Part shown: positions 1 to 8,194 of the stretch, in pieces
How the letters are laid out: every line of letters starts with the position of its first letter
How positions within the stretch are numbered: position 1 is the first letter of the stretch
Assembly (NCBI GenBank): GCA_965247665.1
Contig: CBDFHH010000004.1
Coordinates: forward strand, 620,001-684,000
Length of the DNA stretch: 64,000 nt
DNA from: CAUZWH01 sp965247665
Lineage (GTDB): Bacteria; Pseudomonadota; Alphaproteobacteria; SHVV01
Direction of reading: 5' to 3'
Position numbers and translations under genes: made by a program
The notes under the pieces: model-generated
Seen by the model: the letters and a program-made list of their open reading frames with translations, nothing else
Databases searched by the model: none
What the model was told of the DNA's origin: nothing

Positions 1-479
1 ATGATCTGGTGTTGGCGAAGGAACCATGTCTCGTGCAGATGGTACGCGTGTTCGAGGAGACCGGCGGTAACGTCGTCGCGACAATGGACGTGCCCCGGGA
101 GCACACGTCTCGGTACGGCATCATCGAGGCGGGCGCCGACAATGGCCACATCGTTGAGGTGGAGGGGCTGGTCGAGAAACCCGATCCCGCCGATGCGCCG
201 TCAACCAGTGCCGTAATCGGCCGCTATATTCTGTTGCCCGAGGTCTTCGAGTTTCTCGACCGCCAATTCGTTGGCGAAGGGGGCGAGGTGCAATTGACCG
301 ATGCGCTCGCCTGGATGATCGGCAAGGCACCGTTTCATGGACTGCGTTTCGAGGGGGAGCGTTTCGATTGCGGCGACAAGGTCGGTTTTATCCAGGCAAA
401 CCTCGCTTTCGCGTTGGCCCGAGATGAACTTAAAAACGAGCTCGGCGCATATATCGAACATATTATTGACCATCGCTAG
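1..479 (+). CDS. galU: UTP-glucose-1-phosphate uridylyltransferase, 3' part
   Basis: This is the C-terminal part (about 158 residues) of GalU, which makes UDP-glucose from UTP and glucose-1-phosphate in the cytoplasm. The frame is open to the left edge, so the start codon and the nucleotide-binding N-terminus lie outside the window. Recognisable family sequence includes the RYGII segment, the VEGLVEKP segment and the GEVQLTDAL segment, followed by the FDCGDK motif near the end, which is typical of bacterial GalU. The gene stops 33 bp before ugd, whose product oxidises UDP-glucose. The two probably form one operon for UDP-glucuronate and envelope polysaccharide precursors. Confidence 0.93.
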   Translation, partial: DLVLAKEPCLVQMVRVFEETGGNVVATMDVPREHTSRYGIIEAGADNGHIVEVEGLVEKPDPADAPSTSAVIGRYILLPEVFEFLDRQFVGEGGEVQLTDALAWMIGKAPFHGLRFEGERFDCGDKVGFIQANLAFALARDELKNELGAYIEHIIDHR

Positions 480-512
480 CCGGCGGCCGCGCGATTCGGT
501 GGAGGTGGGCTG

Positions 513-1844
513 ATGCGTGTTGCGATGATCGGGAGCGGTTATGTCGGTCTGGTGTCCGGTGTTTGTCTCTCGGAATTCGGCATCGACGTAACCTGCGTCG
601 ACAACGTCACCGAGAAAATCGAGAACCTCCGCGCCGGGAAGATCCCGATACACGAACCGGGCTTGGAGTATTTGGTCTCTGCCAACGTGGCGACCGGCCG
701 GCTCGCTTTTTCGACCGACCTCGCTTCTGCGGTGGCCATGGCGGATGCGGTCTTCATCGCGGTCGGTACGCCGAGCCGGCGTGGCGACGGTCATGCCGAC
801 GTGAGTTTCGTCTACCAAGCCGCGGCCAGTATCGCCGATCATCTCGACGGCTATACGGTGGTCGCGACCAAGTCGACGGTCCCGGTCGGAACCGGTCGAG
901 AAGTCGAGCGGATTATCCGCAAGCGGCGCCCGACCGCCGATTTCGACGTTGCCGCCAATCCCGAATTCCTACGCGAGGGTGCCGCGATCAACGATTTCAT
1001 GCGGCCGGACCGCGTTGTCGTCGGCGTCGAAAGCGAGCGTGCGCGCGAGGTGATGCGCGAAATCTATCGGCCGCTGTTTCTCAACGAGACACCGGTGCTG
1101 TTTACCACGCGTGAATGCGCCGAGCTTATCAAATACGCGGCCAACGCATTCCTTGCGACCAAGATCACATTCATCAACGAAATGGCGGATCTGTGTGAGA
1201 AGGTCGGTGCCGACGTTCAGGTCGTAGCGCGCGGGATCGGCCTCGACGGGAGAATCGGCTCGAAATTTCTTCATGCCGGTCCCGGTTACGGCGGCAGCTG
1301 TCTCCCCAAGGATACTCTTGCGTTGACCCGTCTCGCTGGCGACGCGGGTGCACCAGCGCGAATCGTTGAAACCGCAATTGCGGTCAACGACTCGCGCCGC
1401 AAATCGATGGCGCGAAAAATCATCGATGCCTGCGGCGGTTGTGCAGCCGGCAAGGCGGTCGCGGTGCTCGGTTTGACCTTCAAGCCCAACACCGACGATA
1501 TGCGCGAAGCGCCAAGCCTCGATATCATCGCGGAGCTGCAAGCGGCGGGTGCCACGGTGCGTGCTTACGACCCCGAGGGTATGGGTGAAGCGAAGAAGCT
1601 GGTCACGGATGTCGAATGGTGCGACGGGCCGTACGAAGCCATGGAAGGGGCCGACATTGTGACGATCGTCACCGAGTGGAATGCGTTTCGTGCGCTCGAC
1701 TTTGAACGCATGAAGAACCTTCTAAAGGCGCCGGTATTGGTCGATTTCCGCAACATCTACAGCCCGGCCGAGGTTACAGCGGCGGGATTCGACTACCATT
1801 CGATCGGGCGTCCGCCGGCGCTCGGATTCTCGCGGCCCGCCTAG
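513..1844 (+). CDS. ugd: UDP-glucose 6-dehydrogenase
   Basis: A full-length 443-residue NAD-dependent enzyme that oxidises UDP-glucose to UDP-glucuronate. The N-terminal Rossmann motif GSGYVG is at residues 7-12. The central catalytic motif GGSCLPKD carries the nucleophilic cysteine at about residue 263, and the C-terminal UDP-binding domain contains GLTFKPNTDDMREAPS. The length is normal for the family. An AGGTGGGC stretch lies just ahead of the ATG at 513. It follows galU by 33 bp, so substrate and enzyme supply are coupled. Its product feeds capsule, exopolysaccharide or lipid A-type sugars; which of these cannot be told here. Confidence 0.96.
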   Translation: MRVAMIGSGYVGLVSGVCLSEFGIDVTCVDNVTEKIENLRAGKIPIHEPGLEYLVSANVATGRLAFSTDLASAVAMADAVFIAVGTPSRRGDGHADVSFVYQAAASIADHLDGYTVVATKSTVPVGTGREVERIIRKRRPTADFDVAANPEFLREGAAINDFMRPDRVVVGVESERAREVMREIYRPLFLNETPVLFTTRECAELIKYAANAFLATKITFINEMADLCEKVGADVQVVARGIGLDGRIGSKFLHAGPGYGGSCLPKDTLALTRLAGDAGAPARIVETAIAVNDSRRKSMARKIIDACGGCAAGKAVAVLGLTFKPNTDDMREAPSLDIIAELQAAGATVRAYDPEGMGEAKKLVTDVEWCDGPYEAMEGADIVTIVTEWNAFRALDFERMKNLLKAPVLVDFRNIYSPAEVTAAGFDYHSIGRPPALGFSRPA

Positions 1845-1970
1845 GGGTCGAGCAGATGACTGCGATGGCAAGACTCGCTTCTCGTTTGCTCGACCGAGGA
1901 GAGTTTCGTTTGCTTGGGTCACGGCCGAAATCGCGCTATCGAGTGAGGCCGTTGTAGGAATCAGAGCCCT

Positions 1971-2939
1971 GTGCGTCCTAGCTCCCATCAACGTCCAACG
2001 CCATCCCCCGTGTCCGCTTCTCGTCCGACCCATTCGCCGTATCGTATCTCAAACGAAATCCAGGCCGCCCTTGCCGCGCGTCAGCCCATCGTCGCGCTCG
2101 AATCTTCATTGATCGCTCATGGTTTTCCGAAACCGGACAATCTCCAGCTTGCGCACGAAATCGAAGCGATCGTCCGTGATCGCGGCGCCGTGCCAGCTAC
2201 CATTGCCATCGTTGGAGGCGAGATCTATGTCGGGCTCGGCGAAGACGAGCTGCGCGTCATCGCTGAAGATCCGGACGTTCGCAAGTGCTCGACCCGGGAC
2301 CTCGGCCATATCGTCGCCGATCGGCAGCACGGCGGAACGACGGTCGCGGCAACAACGCGCATTGCTGCCGCCGTCGGCCTCGAGGTCTTCGCCACCGGCG
2401 GCATCGGCGGGGTGCACCGCGGCGCTAAGGAGAGTCATGACGTATCGGCCGACCTCGTCGAGCTCGGCCGCACGCAGATCGCGATTGTCTGTGCGGGCGC
2501 CAAGGTGCTGCTCGACCTTCCGGCGACGCTCGAGTTCCTCGAAACCCAATCGATTCCCGTGGTCGGTTATCGCTGCGACGAGTTTCCCGCTTTCTACACC
2601 GCCTCCAGCGGGTTGCCGCTAGGCTGCCGGGTTGAGGAAGCGAGCCATTTGGCCGCCATCGTGCGCGCCCATCAACGGTTCGGCGGGCCGTCTTCCATAA
2701 TCGCGTGTAACCCGCCGCCCTCGGAGCACGCGTTACCGGCGGGGGAGTTGGAGCGTTTCGTCGAGGATGCGCTGAGCGATGCTGCGAGGTCTGGCGTGAG
2801 CGGTCCCGACGTGACGCCATTCGTCTTGAATGAGCTCGCGCGGCGATCCGCAGGCCGTACCCGCGATTGCAATCGTGCGCTGATTCTCGACAATGCGCGC
2901 GTAGCGGCTGAACTGGCGGCTGCGCTGGCGGTGATGTAG
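1971..2939 (+). CDS. psuG: pseudouridine-5'-phosphate glycosidase
   Basis: A PsuG-family (IndA-like) enzyme of up to 322 residues that reversibly splits pseudouridine 5'-phosphate into uracil and ribose-5-phosphate. Diagnostic segments are VALESSLIAHG near the N-terminus, the VPATIAIV strand, GGTTVAAT, then FATGGIGGVHRG and the downstream VVCAG-like strand (here IVCAGAKVLLD). The first 13 or so codons after the GTG at 1971 are proline/serine-rich. A GTG at 2010 gives a start closer to other family members, so the exact start is uncertain. No pseudouridine kinase (psuK) gene is adjacent; the neighbours are ugd upstream and a convergent transporter gene downstream. Confidence 0.93.
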   Translation: MRPSSHQRPTPSPVSASRPTHSPYRISNEIQAALAARQPIVALESSLIAHGFPKPDNLQLAHEIEAIVRDRGAVPATIAIVGGEIYVGLGEDELRVIAEDPDVRKCSTRDLGHIVADRQHGGTTVAATTRIAAAVGLEVFATGGIGGVHRGAKESHDVSADLVELGRTQIAIVCAGAKVLLDLPATLEFLETQSIPVVGYRCDEFPAFYTASSGLPLGCRVEEASHLAAIVRAHQRFGGPSSIIACNPPPSEHALPAGELERFVEDALSDAARSGVSGPDVTPFVLNELARRSAGRTRDCNRALILDNARVAAELAAALAVM

Positions 2940-2966
2940 GGGGCGTCGCCCGATCGTCTGGTTGGT

Positions 2967-3812
2967 CTAGTCTTTCATCTCGCGGCGCCACCTGAACCAG
3001 CGTCGTTCGAGAGCTTCGAGGATCCCGTCCATGGTCGACAGGATCACGATCAGGACAAACGTCCACGCGATCAGACCGGCAGTGTCGAACAGCTGATTGG
3101 TCAGCATCATTTCGGCACCGATCCCGGTGCCGGCGGCGATCGCCTCGGCAAATACGGCGATACGACCGGCGAAGCTGAGGCTTAGGCGCAGCGCCGAGAA
3201 AATGAACGGCGTTGCCGCCGGGATGATGAGGTATTTGAGCATGCCCCATCCGGTCGGCCGCAACGCTTTGGTCATCTGGTAGAGCTCGTAAGAGACGCTG
3301 CGCACGCCGTCGTAGGTGTTTAGAGCCGTGATCGGGAAGGTGATGATGAACATGAAGAACCAGACGCGGACCTCCATGTCGCGGAACCACAGCACGCCCA
3401 ACAGAACCCAGGTGAGGGCGGGCACGCCCATGATCAGGCGGATCAGTGGGCGCACGAAGAAGTTGAACAACGGCGAGGTGGCCATCACCACGCCGACGGC
3501 GATCCCGAATATCGCAGAAACCGTGAAGCCGCCGAGGATCCGAACCAACGTTTCGCTGATCGAAATGTAGGTCGCGTGCTGCTGCAGAAGTTCGAACGTG
3601 GTGTCGATCGCGGTCGGAATCGTCGGGAAGATATAGGTGGGGAGATACGCGCCGCCAAATCGCCAGAACAGCAGGATCAGAATGATCGCGATGACGGTGC
3701 CGAGTGTGTCGCGCTGGGTCCCAAGCCACCGTGTCCAGCGATGGATCGTCGGATTGGTCGGCAGCTGATCGGTATCGACCGCGACTTCGGGCTTGGATAT
3801 GTCGGCGTTCAT
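2967..3812 (-). CDS. ABC transporter permease, SsuC/TauC type
   Basis: An integral membrane subunit of about 281 residues with roughly six hydrophobic helices and the cytoplasmic coupling (EAA-like) region around KALRPTGWGMLKYLIIPAA. This is the BPD_transp_1 fold of the sulfonate/taurine/nitrate importer family. I chose the ATG at 3812 (MNADISKP) because the longer reading would overlap the preceding ATPase gene with a low-complexity serine/arginine tail. The ATPase gene ends at 3826, 14 bp upstream. It is the last gene of a leftward operon that starts with four dioxygenase genes. The transported substrate is unknown; sulfonates, nitriles or pyrimidine precursors are all handled by this family. 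Confidence 0.88.
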   Translation of the reverse strand: MNADISKPEVAVDTDQLPTNPTIHRWTRWLGTQRDTLGTVIAIILILLFWRFGGAYLPTYIFPTIPTAIDTTFELLQQHATYISISETLVRILGGFTVSAIFGIAVGVVMATSPLFNFFVRPLIRLIMGVPALTWVLLGVLWFRDMEVRVWFFMFIITFPITALNTYDGVRSVSYELYQMTKALRPTGWGMLKYLIIPAATPFIFSALRLSLSFAGRIAVFAEAIAAGTGIGAEMMLTNQLFDTAGLIAWTFVLIVILSTMDGILEALERRWFRWRREMKD

Positions 3813-3825
3813 GATCGCTCGCCGG

Positions 3826-4599
3826 CTAGCCCGTCGACTCGATGTCGATATCGTTGAAGATATCCTCACGCACCTTGTCGCGCTGGATCGCCCAATCGTC
3901 GCGGGCCCTAAGCTCGGTCAATTCGTGGACCGACAGCACACGGGCAGGTTTGCCGAGGACGAGGATGCGGGTGCCGATCTCCAACGCCTCGGATATGTTG
4001 TGGGTCACGACGATCGCCGCGGCATGAGTTTCCACGATCAGCGCCAGGCAGTCCTTGCGCAGATTGTAAGCGGTTACTTCGTCGAGATGGCCGAACGCCT
4101 CGTCGAGCAGAATGACCTGCGGACTGGTAACAAACGCGCGTGCAATCGCCGTACGCTGACGCATACCACCGGAGAGTTGGTGCGGATATGCTTCTTCCCA
4201 GCCGCCGAGACCGACCTTGTCAAGCCAGATCGCTGCGGCCTCGTAGCGTTTTTCTTTGCCGACACCGGCGACTTCGAGACCAATCGCCGTGTTGTCGATG
4301 ACGGTGCGCCACGGCAGCAGGCGGTCGGTTTGGAACACCACCGCCAGTTTGCCGCGCATCTTCATGAAATCGTCGTGAGGCGATAGCCCGTCGATGGAAA
4401 TCGATCCGGCGGTCACGCGGTCGATCCCGAGCATCAGGTTGACGAGCGTCGATTTGCCGCAACCGGTCTTGCCGCAGATACAAACGATCTCCTGTTTGGC
4501 CACCGTGAAACTAACATCCTTGATCGCGGTGAAACGTTCACCGTCGAAGCCGGACTCAAAATCCTTGCGCACGGATTGAACTTCGACGACCGCACTCAT
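3826..4599 (-). CDS. ABC transporter ATP-binding protein, SsuB/TauB type
   Basis: An ATPase of about 257 residues that would power the neighbouring permease at the inner membrane. Visible motifs in order are Walker A (GKTGCGKST), the Q-loop region around VVFQTDRLLPWR, the signature LSGGMRQR, Walker B with VILLDEAFGHLDE, and the switch histidine in VVTHNISEA. The DRLLPWR segment is characteristic of the SsuB/TauB/NrtD branch. An ATG at 4599 (MSAVVEVQ) is the preferred start; a GTG at 4617 in the same frame is possible. The gene sits between a damaged binding-protein gene (123 bp upstream) and the permease gene. Confidence 0.9.
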   Translation of the reverse strand: MSAVVEVQSVRKDFESGFDGERFTAIKDVSFTVAKQEIVCICGKTGCGKSTLVNLMLGIDRVTAGSISIDGLSPHDDFMKMRGKLAVVFQTDRLLPWRTVIDNTAIGLEVAGVGKEKRYEAAAIWLDKVGLGGWEEAYPHQLSGGMRQRTAIARAFVTSPQVILLDEAFGHLDEVTAYNLRKDCLALIVETHAAAIVVTHNISEALEIGTRILVLGKPARVLSVHELTELRARDDWAIQRDKVREDIFNDIDIESTG

Positions 4600-4722
4600 G
4601 TCACTCGCTTTGACCACAAGGTTGCCGTGTCGCGCGGGGGAACGGGAGCGCCCGCTTCGGGGCGCCCCAACACTGTCCGGAATCCGCTATCGAGGTGGCT
4701 CACTCGACAGCGGTACGCAACG

Positions 4723-5474
4723 TTACTCGTTCCAGAAGATGCCGTCGTCGGGGATTTTGTCGATCATGCCGACATCCTTGTAGAGCTGGAACTCCTTCTT
4801 GAGTTGCTCTTTGACCTCGGCGACGGGAATCCCCAGCCAGCGGATCTTGCGGCCGAAGAAACCGTCGCGATACATCTTCTCGAACATCAACGGCTCCATC
4901 GATGCACCACCCGAGTCCTTGCCGCTGGTGATCGTGGTTTTCGGGGCCATGATCTTTTGCGCCTCGGCCGGGTTGCCGTCGATGAAGGCCTGTACGTCGT
5001 TCATGGTCGCGAGCAGATTGGGTGCCATGCCCGGGTTGGCTTCGAGCCAGTCCTTGTGCGCGACGAAGATGAGGTACATGGCCTCGACCCCGAGCATTTT
5101 CGCGACTTCGTCATCCGGGAAGAACAGGACCCTGTACTTGCCCGGCGCCTTGTCGACCAGTTTCACGGCCGGGGATGGGCTGACGAGAACCGCATCGAAA
5201 TCGCCGCGATCGAACAACTGAAGCGCCTGAATGATCGGCACGTTTTCGAGCTTGATGTCTTTGTCGGGATCGATGCCGTGGTGCTTCAGCACCGCGGTGA
5301 GATAGGCAAAGATGTACGACCCCTTGGGAACGCCCATGGTCTTGCCCTTGAGGTCGGCGACCCAAGTTTCGCCTGCGCCATCGCCGGCATTGCTGCAAAC
5401 GCGGCCACCGCGCCCATCATCGCCGCCACAACCAGAGCGCGCCGCGCGGTGACAACCAATACTCTGACGTTCAT
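4723..5474 (-). pseudogene. NMT1/SsuA-like substrate-binding protein with internal deletion
   Basis: The gene starts at 5474 with a good signal peptide (MNVRVLVVTARRALVVAAMM, cleavage after AMAQA). After about 34 codons the reading frame must change to reach the rest of the protein, which begins at ETWVADLKGKTMGVPKGS. In SsuA-type proteins that motif normally lies near residue 120, so about 80-90 codons of lobe 1 are missing and the junction is out of frame. The remaining C-terminal part, to 4723, is intact and family-like. This looks like a deletion at the junction near 5370, which would leave the importer without a functional receptor. An assembly error is the alternative. Confidence 0.75.
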
Positions 5475-5559
5475 AACGTCTCCTCCTTGTCAACGATGCT
5501 AACCGAAGCGCGGCATGCTAGGTGGCCGTCGGAAAGGCGTCAACCGAGCCGCGATCGCG

Positions 5560-6462
5560 TTACTCGGCCGCCGCTTCGTGCAGTGCGGGGCGTGGCCAGG
5601 TCTGCGGAAAAACGCTGTGATCGGGATCGGCCGGGAATGGATCGCCATGTTCGAGGCCGGGATCCGCATAAGCTCTTATCGACCGCGCGGTGGCGCGTAC
5701 CGCGTACCAGGCGTCGTCGCCGACGAGGCGATAGCCGATCGCGCGTCGCCGTCGGTCCGTGCTGTTGCCCGGCGCGCCATGCAACAGCCCGAGCTTGGCG
5801 ATCAGGCAATCGCCGGGCTCGGTTTCGAACGAGATGATGTCGTAGTCGTCGCGGTTGTTCTTGACGTCGGGCATCGGCTCGACGATATCTTCTGGCCGTT
5901 TCGGGGCCGCCTCGGCCGCGGCCCCGCCGAGGAAGGAGTGGCGGTCGGGATCGCCTGTCGTCATCGCCTCGTAACGGCGGCCCCAAAGATGCGAACCGCG
6001 CACCCACTCGACCGCACCGCTGTCCGAGGTGACGTGATCGAGAGACAACCACAGTCCCATCGTTTGCTCGCCCTCGCACGGATTGCCGTAGGTATCCTGA
6101 TGCCAGCGCGTCTCCCCATGCGGCGAGTCGGATTCCTTCACCAGGATAAAGTCGTAGAGCAGATTCACGCGATCCGACTTCATCGCCGCCGCAGCGATCT
6201 CCGGTACCGGCGATTCGAACGACAACGCGCGGAAATCTTCGTTGAAGGTCCAGAGATAGTTGTCGTAGACGAAACGGCCCGGCTTGCCCTGCGGGTTGAG
6301 GTCGCCCATACGTTCGCTCGGGCGTTCGAGCACATCGTCGACCGCGACGCGCATGCGTTCGATCCAATCGCCATCGAACATTCCCTTGATCAGCGCGATA
6401 CCGTCGCGCTCGAAGGCATCGAGTTCATCGCGGCTCGGCGGCCGCGGCATATTCCGGTTCAT
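5560..6462 (-). CDS. phytanoyl-CoA dioxygenase (PhyH) family protein, copy 1
   Basis: A 300-residue member of the PhyH family of Fe(II)/2-oxoglutarate oxygenases. The iron-binding triad is visible as H121 and D123 (in RWHQDTYGNP) and H228 (in LLHGAPGNS). An arginine in the following RRRRAIGYR run is the expected 2-oxoglutarate ligand. It is the fourth and last of four tandem paralogues, and its ATG overlaps the stop codon of copy 2 by 4 bp (ATGA), implying translational coupling. It differs from its neighbours by an insertion around residues 170-195. The substrate is unknown. Relatives hydroxylate ectoine, phosphonates, phytanoyl-CoA and secondary metabolites. Confidence 0.88.
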   Translation of the reverse strand: MNRNMPRPPSRDELDAFERDGIALIKGMFDGDWIERMRVAVDDVLERPSERMGDLNPQGKPGRFVYDNYLWTFNEDFRALSFESPVPEIAAAAMKSDRVNLLYDFILVKESDSPHGETRWHQDTYGNPCEGEQTMGLWLSLDHVTSDSGAVEWVRGSHLWGRRYEAMTTGDPDRHSFLGGAAAEAAPKRPEDIVEPMPDVKNNRDDYDIISFETEPGDCLIAKLGLLHGAPGNSTDRRRRAIGYRLVGDDAWYAVRATARSIRAYADPGLEHGDPFPADPDHSVFPQTWPRPALHEAAAE

Positions 6463-7322
6463 GACGACACCTCCTTGCGTGGCCAGATGGTCGGGAACTG
6501 ATCGTGGTCTTCGGGAATTGGGTCGCCGGGTTTCAAACCCGGATCGTATTTCGGTTTGGGGCGGCCCGGGCCCCGCTCGACATAGACCGCGTCGTCGCCC
6601 GCGAGGCGGTAAACCACCGCGCGGCGACGATTGTCGCTATGGTTGCCCGGCGCGCAATGCACGGTGAGAAGGTGATTGACGATGCAGTCACCGGGTTCGG
6701 TTTCAAACTGAGCGATGGCGTAGCCATCACGGCCGGCGTCGATGTCGGGCATCGGCTCGAGCCCGTCATCGACTTGGTAGGCACCTCCCTCGAAGGGACG
6801 GGTGGCGAATTGGCGGCCCCATTTGTGCGAACCGCGGACCCACTCCGGAGCCCCGCTTTCCGGCGTGGCACGGTCAAGCGACAGCCACATGCCGCAGACC
6901 TGCGTACCATCGACCCAGTTGTAGGGCAGGTCGTGATGCCAGGGTGAGATCGCCGGCGTGTGCGGTTCTTTGGTGAGCATCATATCCAACAGCAGGTTGA
7001 CCCGCCGCGATTTCATGCACGCCGCCGCGATCTCGCCGACCGGCGACGCTAAAGCCAAAGCCCGGAATCCCGCATCGGCCATCCACAGAAACAGGTCGCG
7101 CTCGAAACGACCCGGCGTACCTTCCGGGTTGATCAGCAGGCCTTCGTCGGTGGGGCTGGCGATAATGCGGTCCATCGCCCCGCGCGCGCATTCCACCCAT
7201 TCGGAATCGAACAGCCCGCGCAGACAAACCACGCCATCGCGCTCGTATGTCGCGACGTCTTCTTCGCTGATGCGCGCGCGCGGCGCGCCCATCGGTCGCC
7301 CTATCGGGGCTGGCGTGACCAT
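6459..7322 (-). CDS. phytanoyl-CoA dioxygenase (PhyH) family protein, copy 2
   Basis: About 287 residues if started at the ATG at 7322, or 277 from the ATG at 7292. The first choice overlaps the end of copy 3 by 22 bp and the second leaves a 9-bp gap; neither has a strong ribosome site. The iron ligands are H129 and D131 (in PWHHDLPYNW) and H222 (in TVHCAPGNHS), followed by the NRRRAVVYR arginines for 2-oxoglutarate. It is the most divergent of the four: the first motif is HHD rather than HQD, followed by LPYNW instead of an APGNP-like loop. This suggests a different substrate or reaction step in the same pathway. Confidence 0.87.
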   Translation of the reverse strand: MVTPAPIGRPMGAPRARISEEDVATYERDGVVCLRGLFDSEWVECARGAMDRIIASPTDEGLLINPEGTPGRFERDLFLWMADAGFRALALASPVGEIAAACMKSRRVNLLLDMMLTKEPHTPAISPWHHDLPYNWVDGTQVCGMWLSLDRATPESGAPEWVRGSHKWGRQFATRPFEGGAYQVDDGLEPMPDIDAGRDGYAIAQFETEPGDCIVNHLLTVHCAPGNHSDNRRRAVVYRLAGDDAVYVERGPGRPKPKYDPGLKPGDPIPEDHDQFPTIWPRKEVSS

Positions 7323-8194
7323 ATCTGGGGAAAGATGTGGTGCTCGGGGTCCGGCGGAAAGTGGGCGCCGTGCTCCAAACCGACATCGAGGTTGGGGTGA
7401 ATGCTGAGGCGTGTGTTGCGGACGGCGTAGGTCGCTTGTTCGCCTGCGAAACGCAGGCCGATCGCTCGACGCCGGTGGTCGGTCGTGTTGCTGCTGGCAG
7501 CGTGGCACATCAGCATGTCGAACACGATCGCATCGCCAGGCTGCGCGCCGATCGTAACGATGTCGTAGTCGTCGGGATTGGCGTCGATGTTCGGCATGTC
7601 TTCCAACCCCTCGGGCAGCGCGTCATCGTCGCCGCGGCCGCGGTAGTTGTCGTGCGCGGTAACGTCGCCTGAGCCGCGCGGTTCGAAACGTCGACCCCAC
7701 AGGTGCGAACCGCGTATGAAGCGCAAAGCACCGCTCTCCGGGGTGACCTCGTCGAGCGCGATCCACATGCTCATGGCTTGCGGCCCCTCGACCGGATTGC
7801 CGGGCGCGTCCTGGTGCCAAGCCGTCGGTTTGTCCGAGTTCGGCTCCTTCACCGAGATGAAGTCGAACACGAGGTTGACGCGATCGGCAGCCATAAACGC
7901 AGCGCCGATCTCGGCCGCCGGTGATGCGAACACGATCTCGCGAAAGCTCGGGAACACGGGCCACAGCCAGGTATCGAACACGTACCGGCCGGGCTTATCG
8001 CGATCGACGTCCATTGTGTACTCGCCGGGATTGTCGAGCGCTTGGTCGACCGCAATACGCATCTTATCGATCCACGCCGGGTCGAACGCGCTATCGACGC
8101 GGGCGACGCCGTCTTCGCGGTAGCGGCGGATCGAATGGTCGTCGACTCTTGGCACGGGCCCGTCGCTAATCGGTGCTAAGCTGCGTTCGGCCAC
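7301..8194 (-). CDS. phytanoyl-CoA dioxygenase (PhyH) family protein, copy 3
   Basis: A 297-residue Fe(II)/2-oxoglutarate oxygenase. The iron ligands are H127 and D129 (AWHQDAPGNP) and H231 (MCHAASSNT), and the RRRAIGLR run follows. It is closest to copy 4: both share the HQDAPGNPVEGPQA loop and the VNLVFDFISVKEP-like strand ahead of it. Its start overlaps the end of copy 4 by 19 bp and its end overlaps the long form of copy 2, so it is expressed from the same message. In copies 3 and 4 the segment before the catalytic loop (SVKEP) is identical, pointing to a fairly recent duplication. Confidence 0.88.
   Translation of the reverse strand: MAERSLAPISDGPVPRVDDHSIRRYREDGVARVDSAFDPAWIDKMRIAVDQALDNPGEYTMDVDRDKPGRYVFDTWLWPVFPSFREIVFASPAAEIGAAFMAADRVNLVFDFISVKEPNSDKPTAWHQDAPGNPVEGPQAMSMWIALDEVTPESGALRFIRGSHLWGRRFEPRGSGDVTAHDNYRGRGDDDALPEGLEDMPNIDANPDDYDIVTIGAQPGDAIVFDMLMCHAASSNTTDHRRRAIGLRFAGEQATYAVRNTRLSIHPNLDVGLEHGAHFPPDPEHHIFPQIWSRQPR

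Noticed and set aside
2425..3729. A 434-codon minus-strand frame over psuG and the permease gene
   Set aside because: It is arginine/histidine-rich shadow sequence of two well-supported genes.
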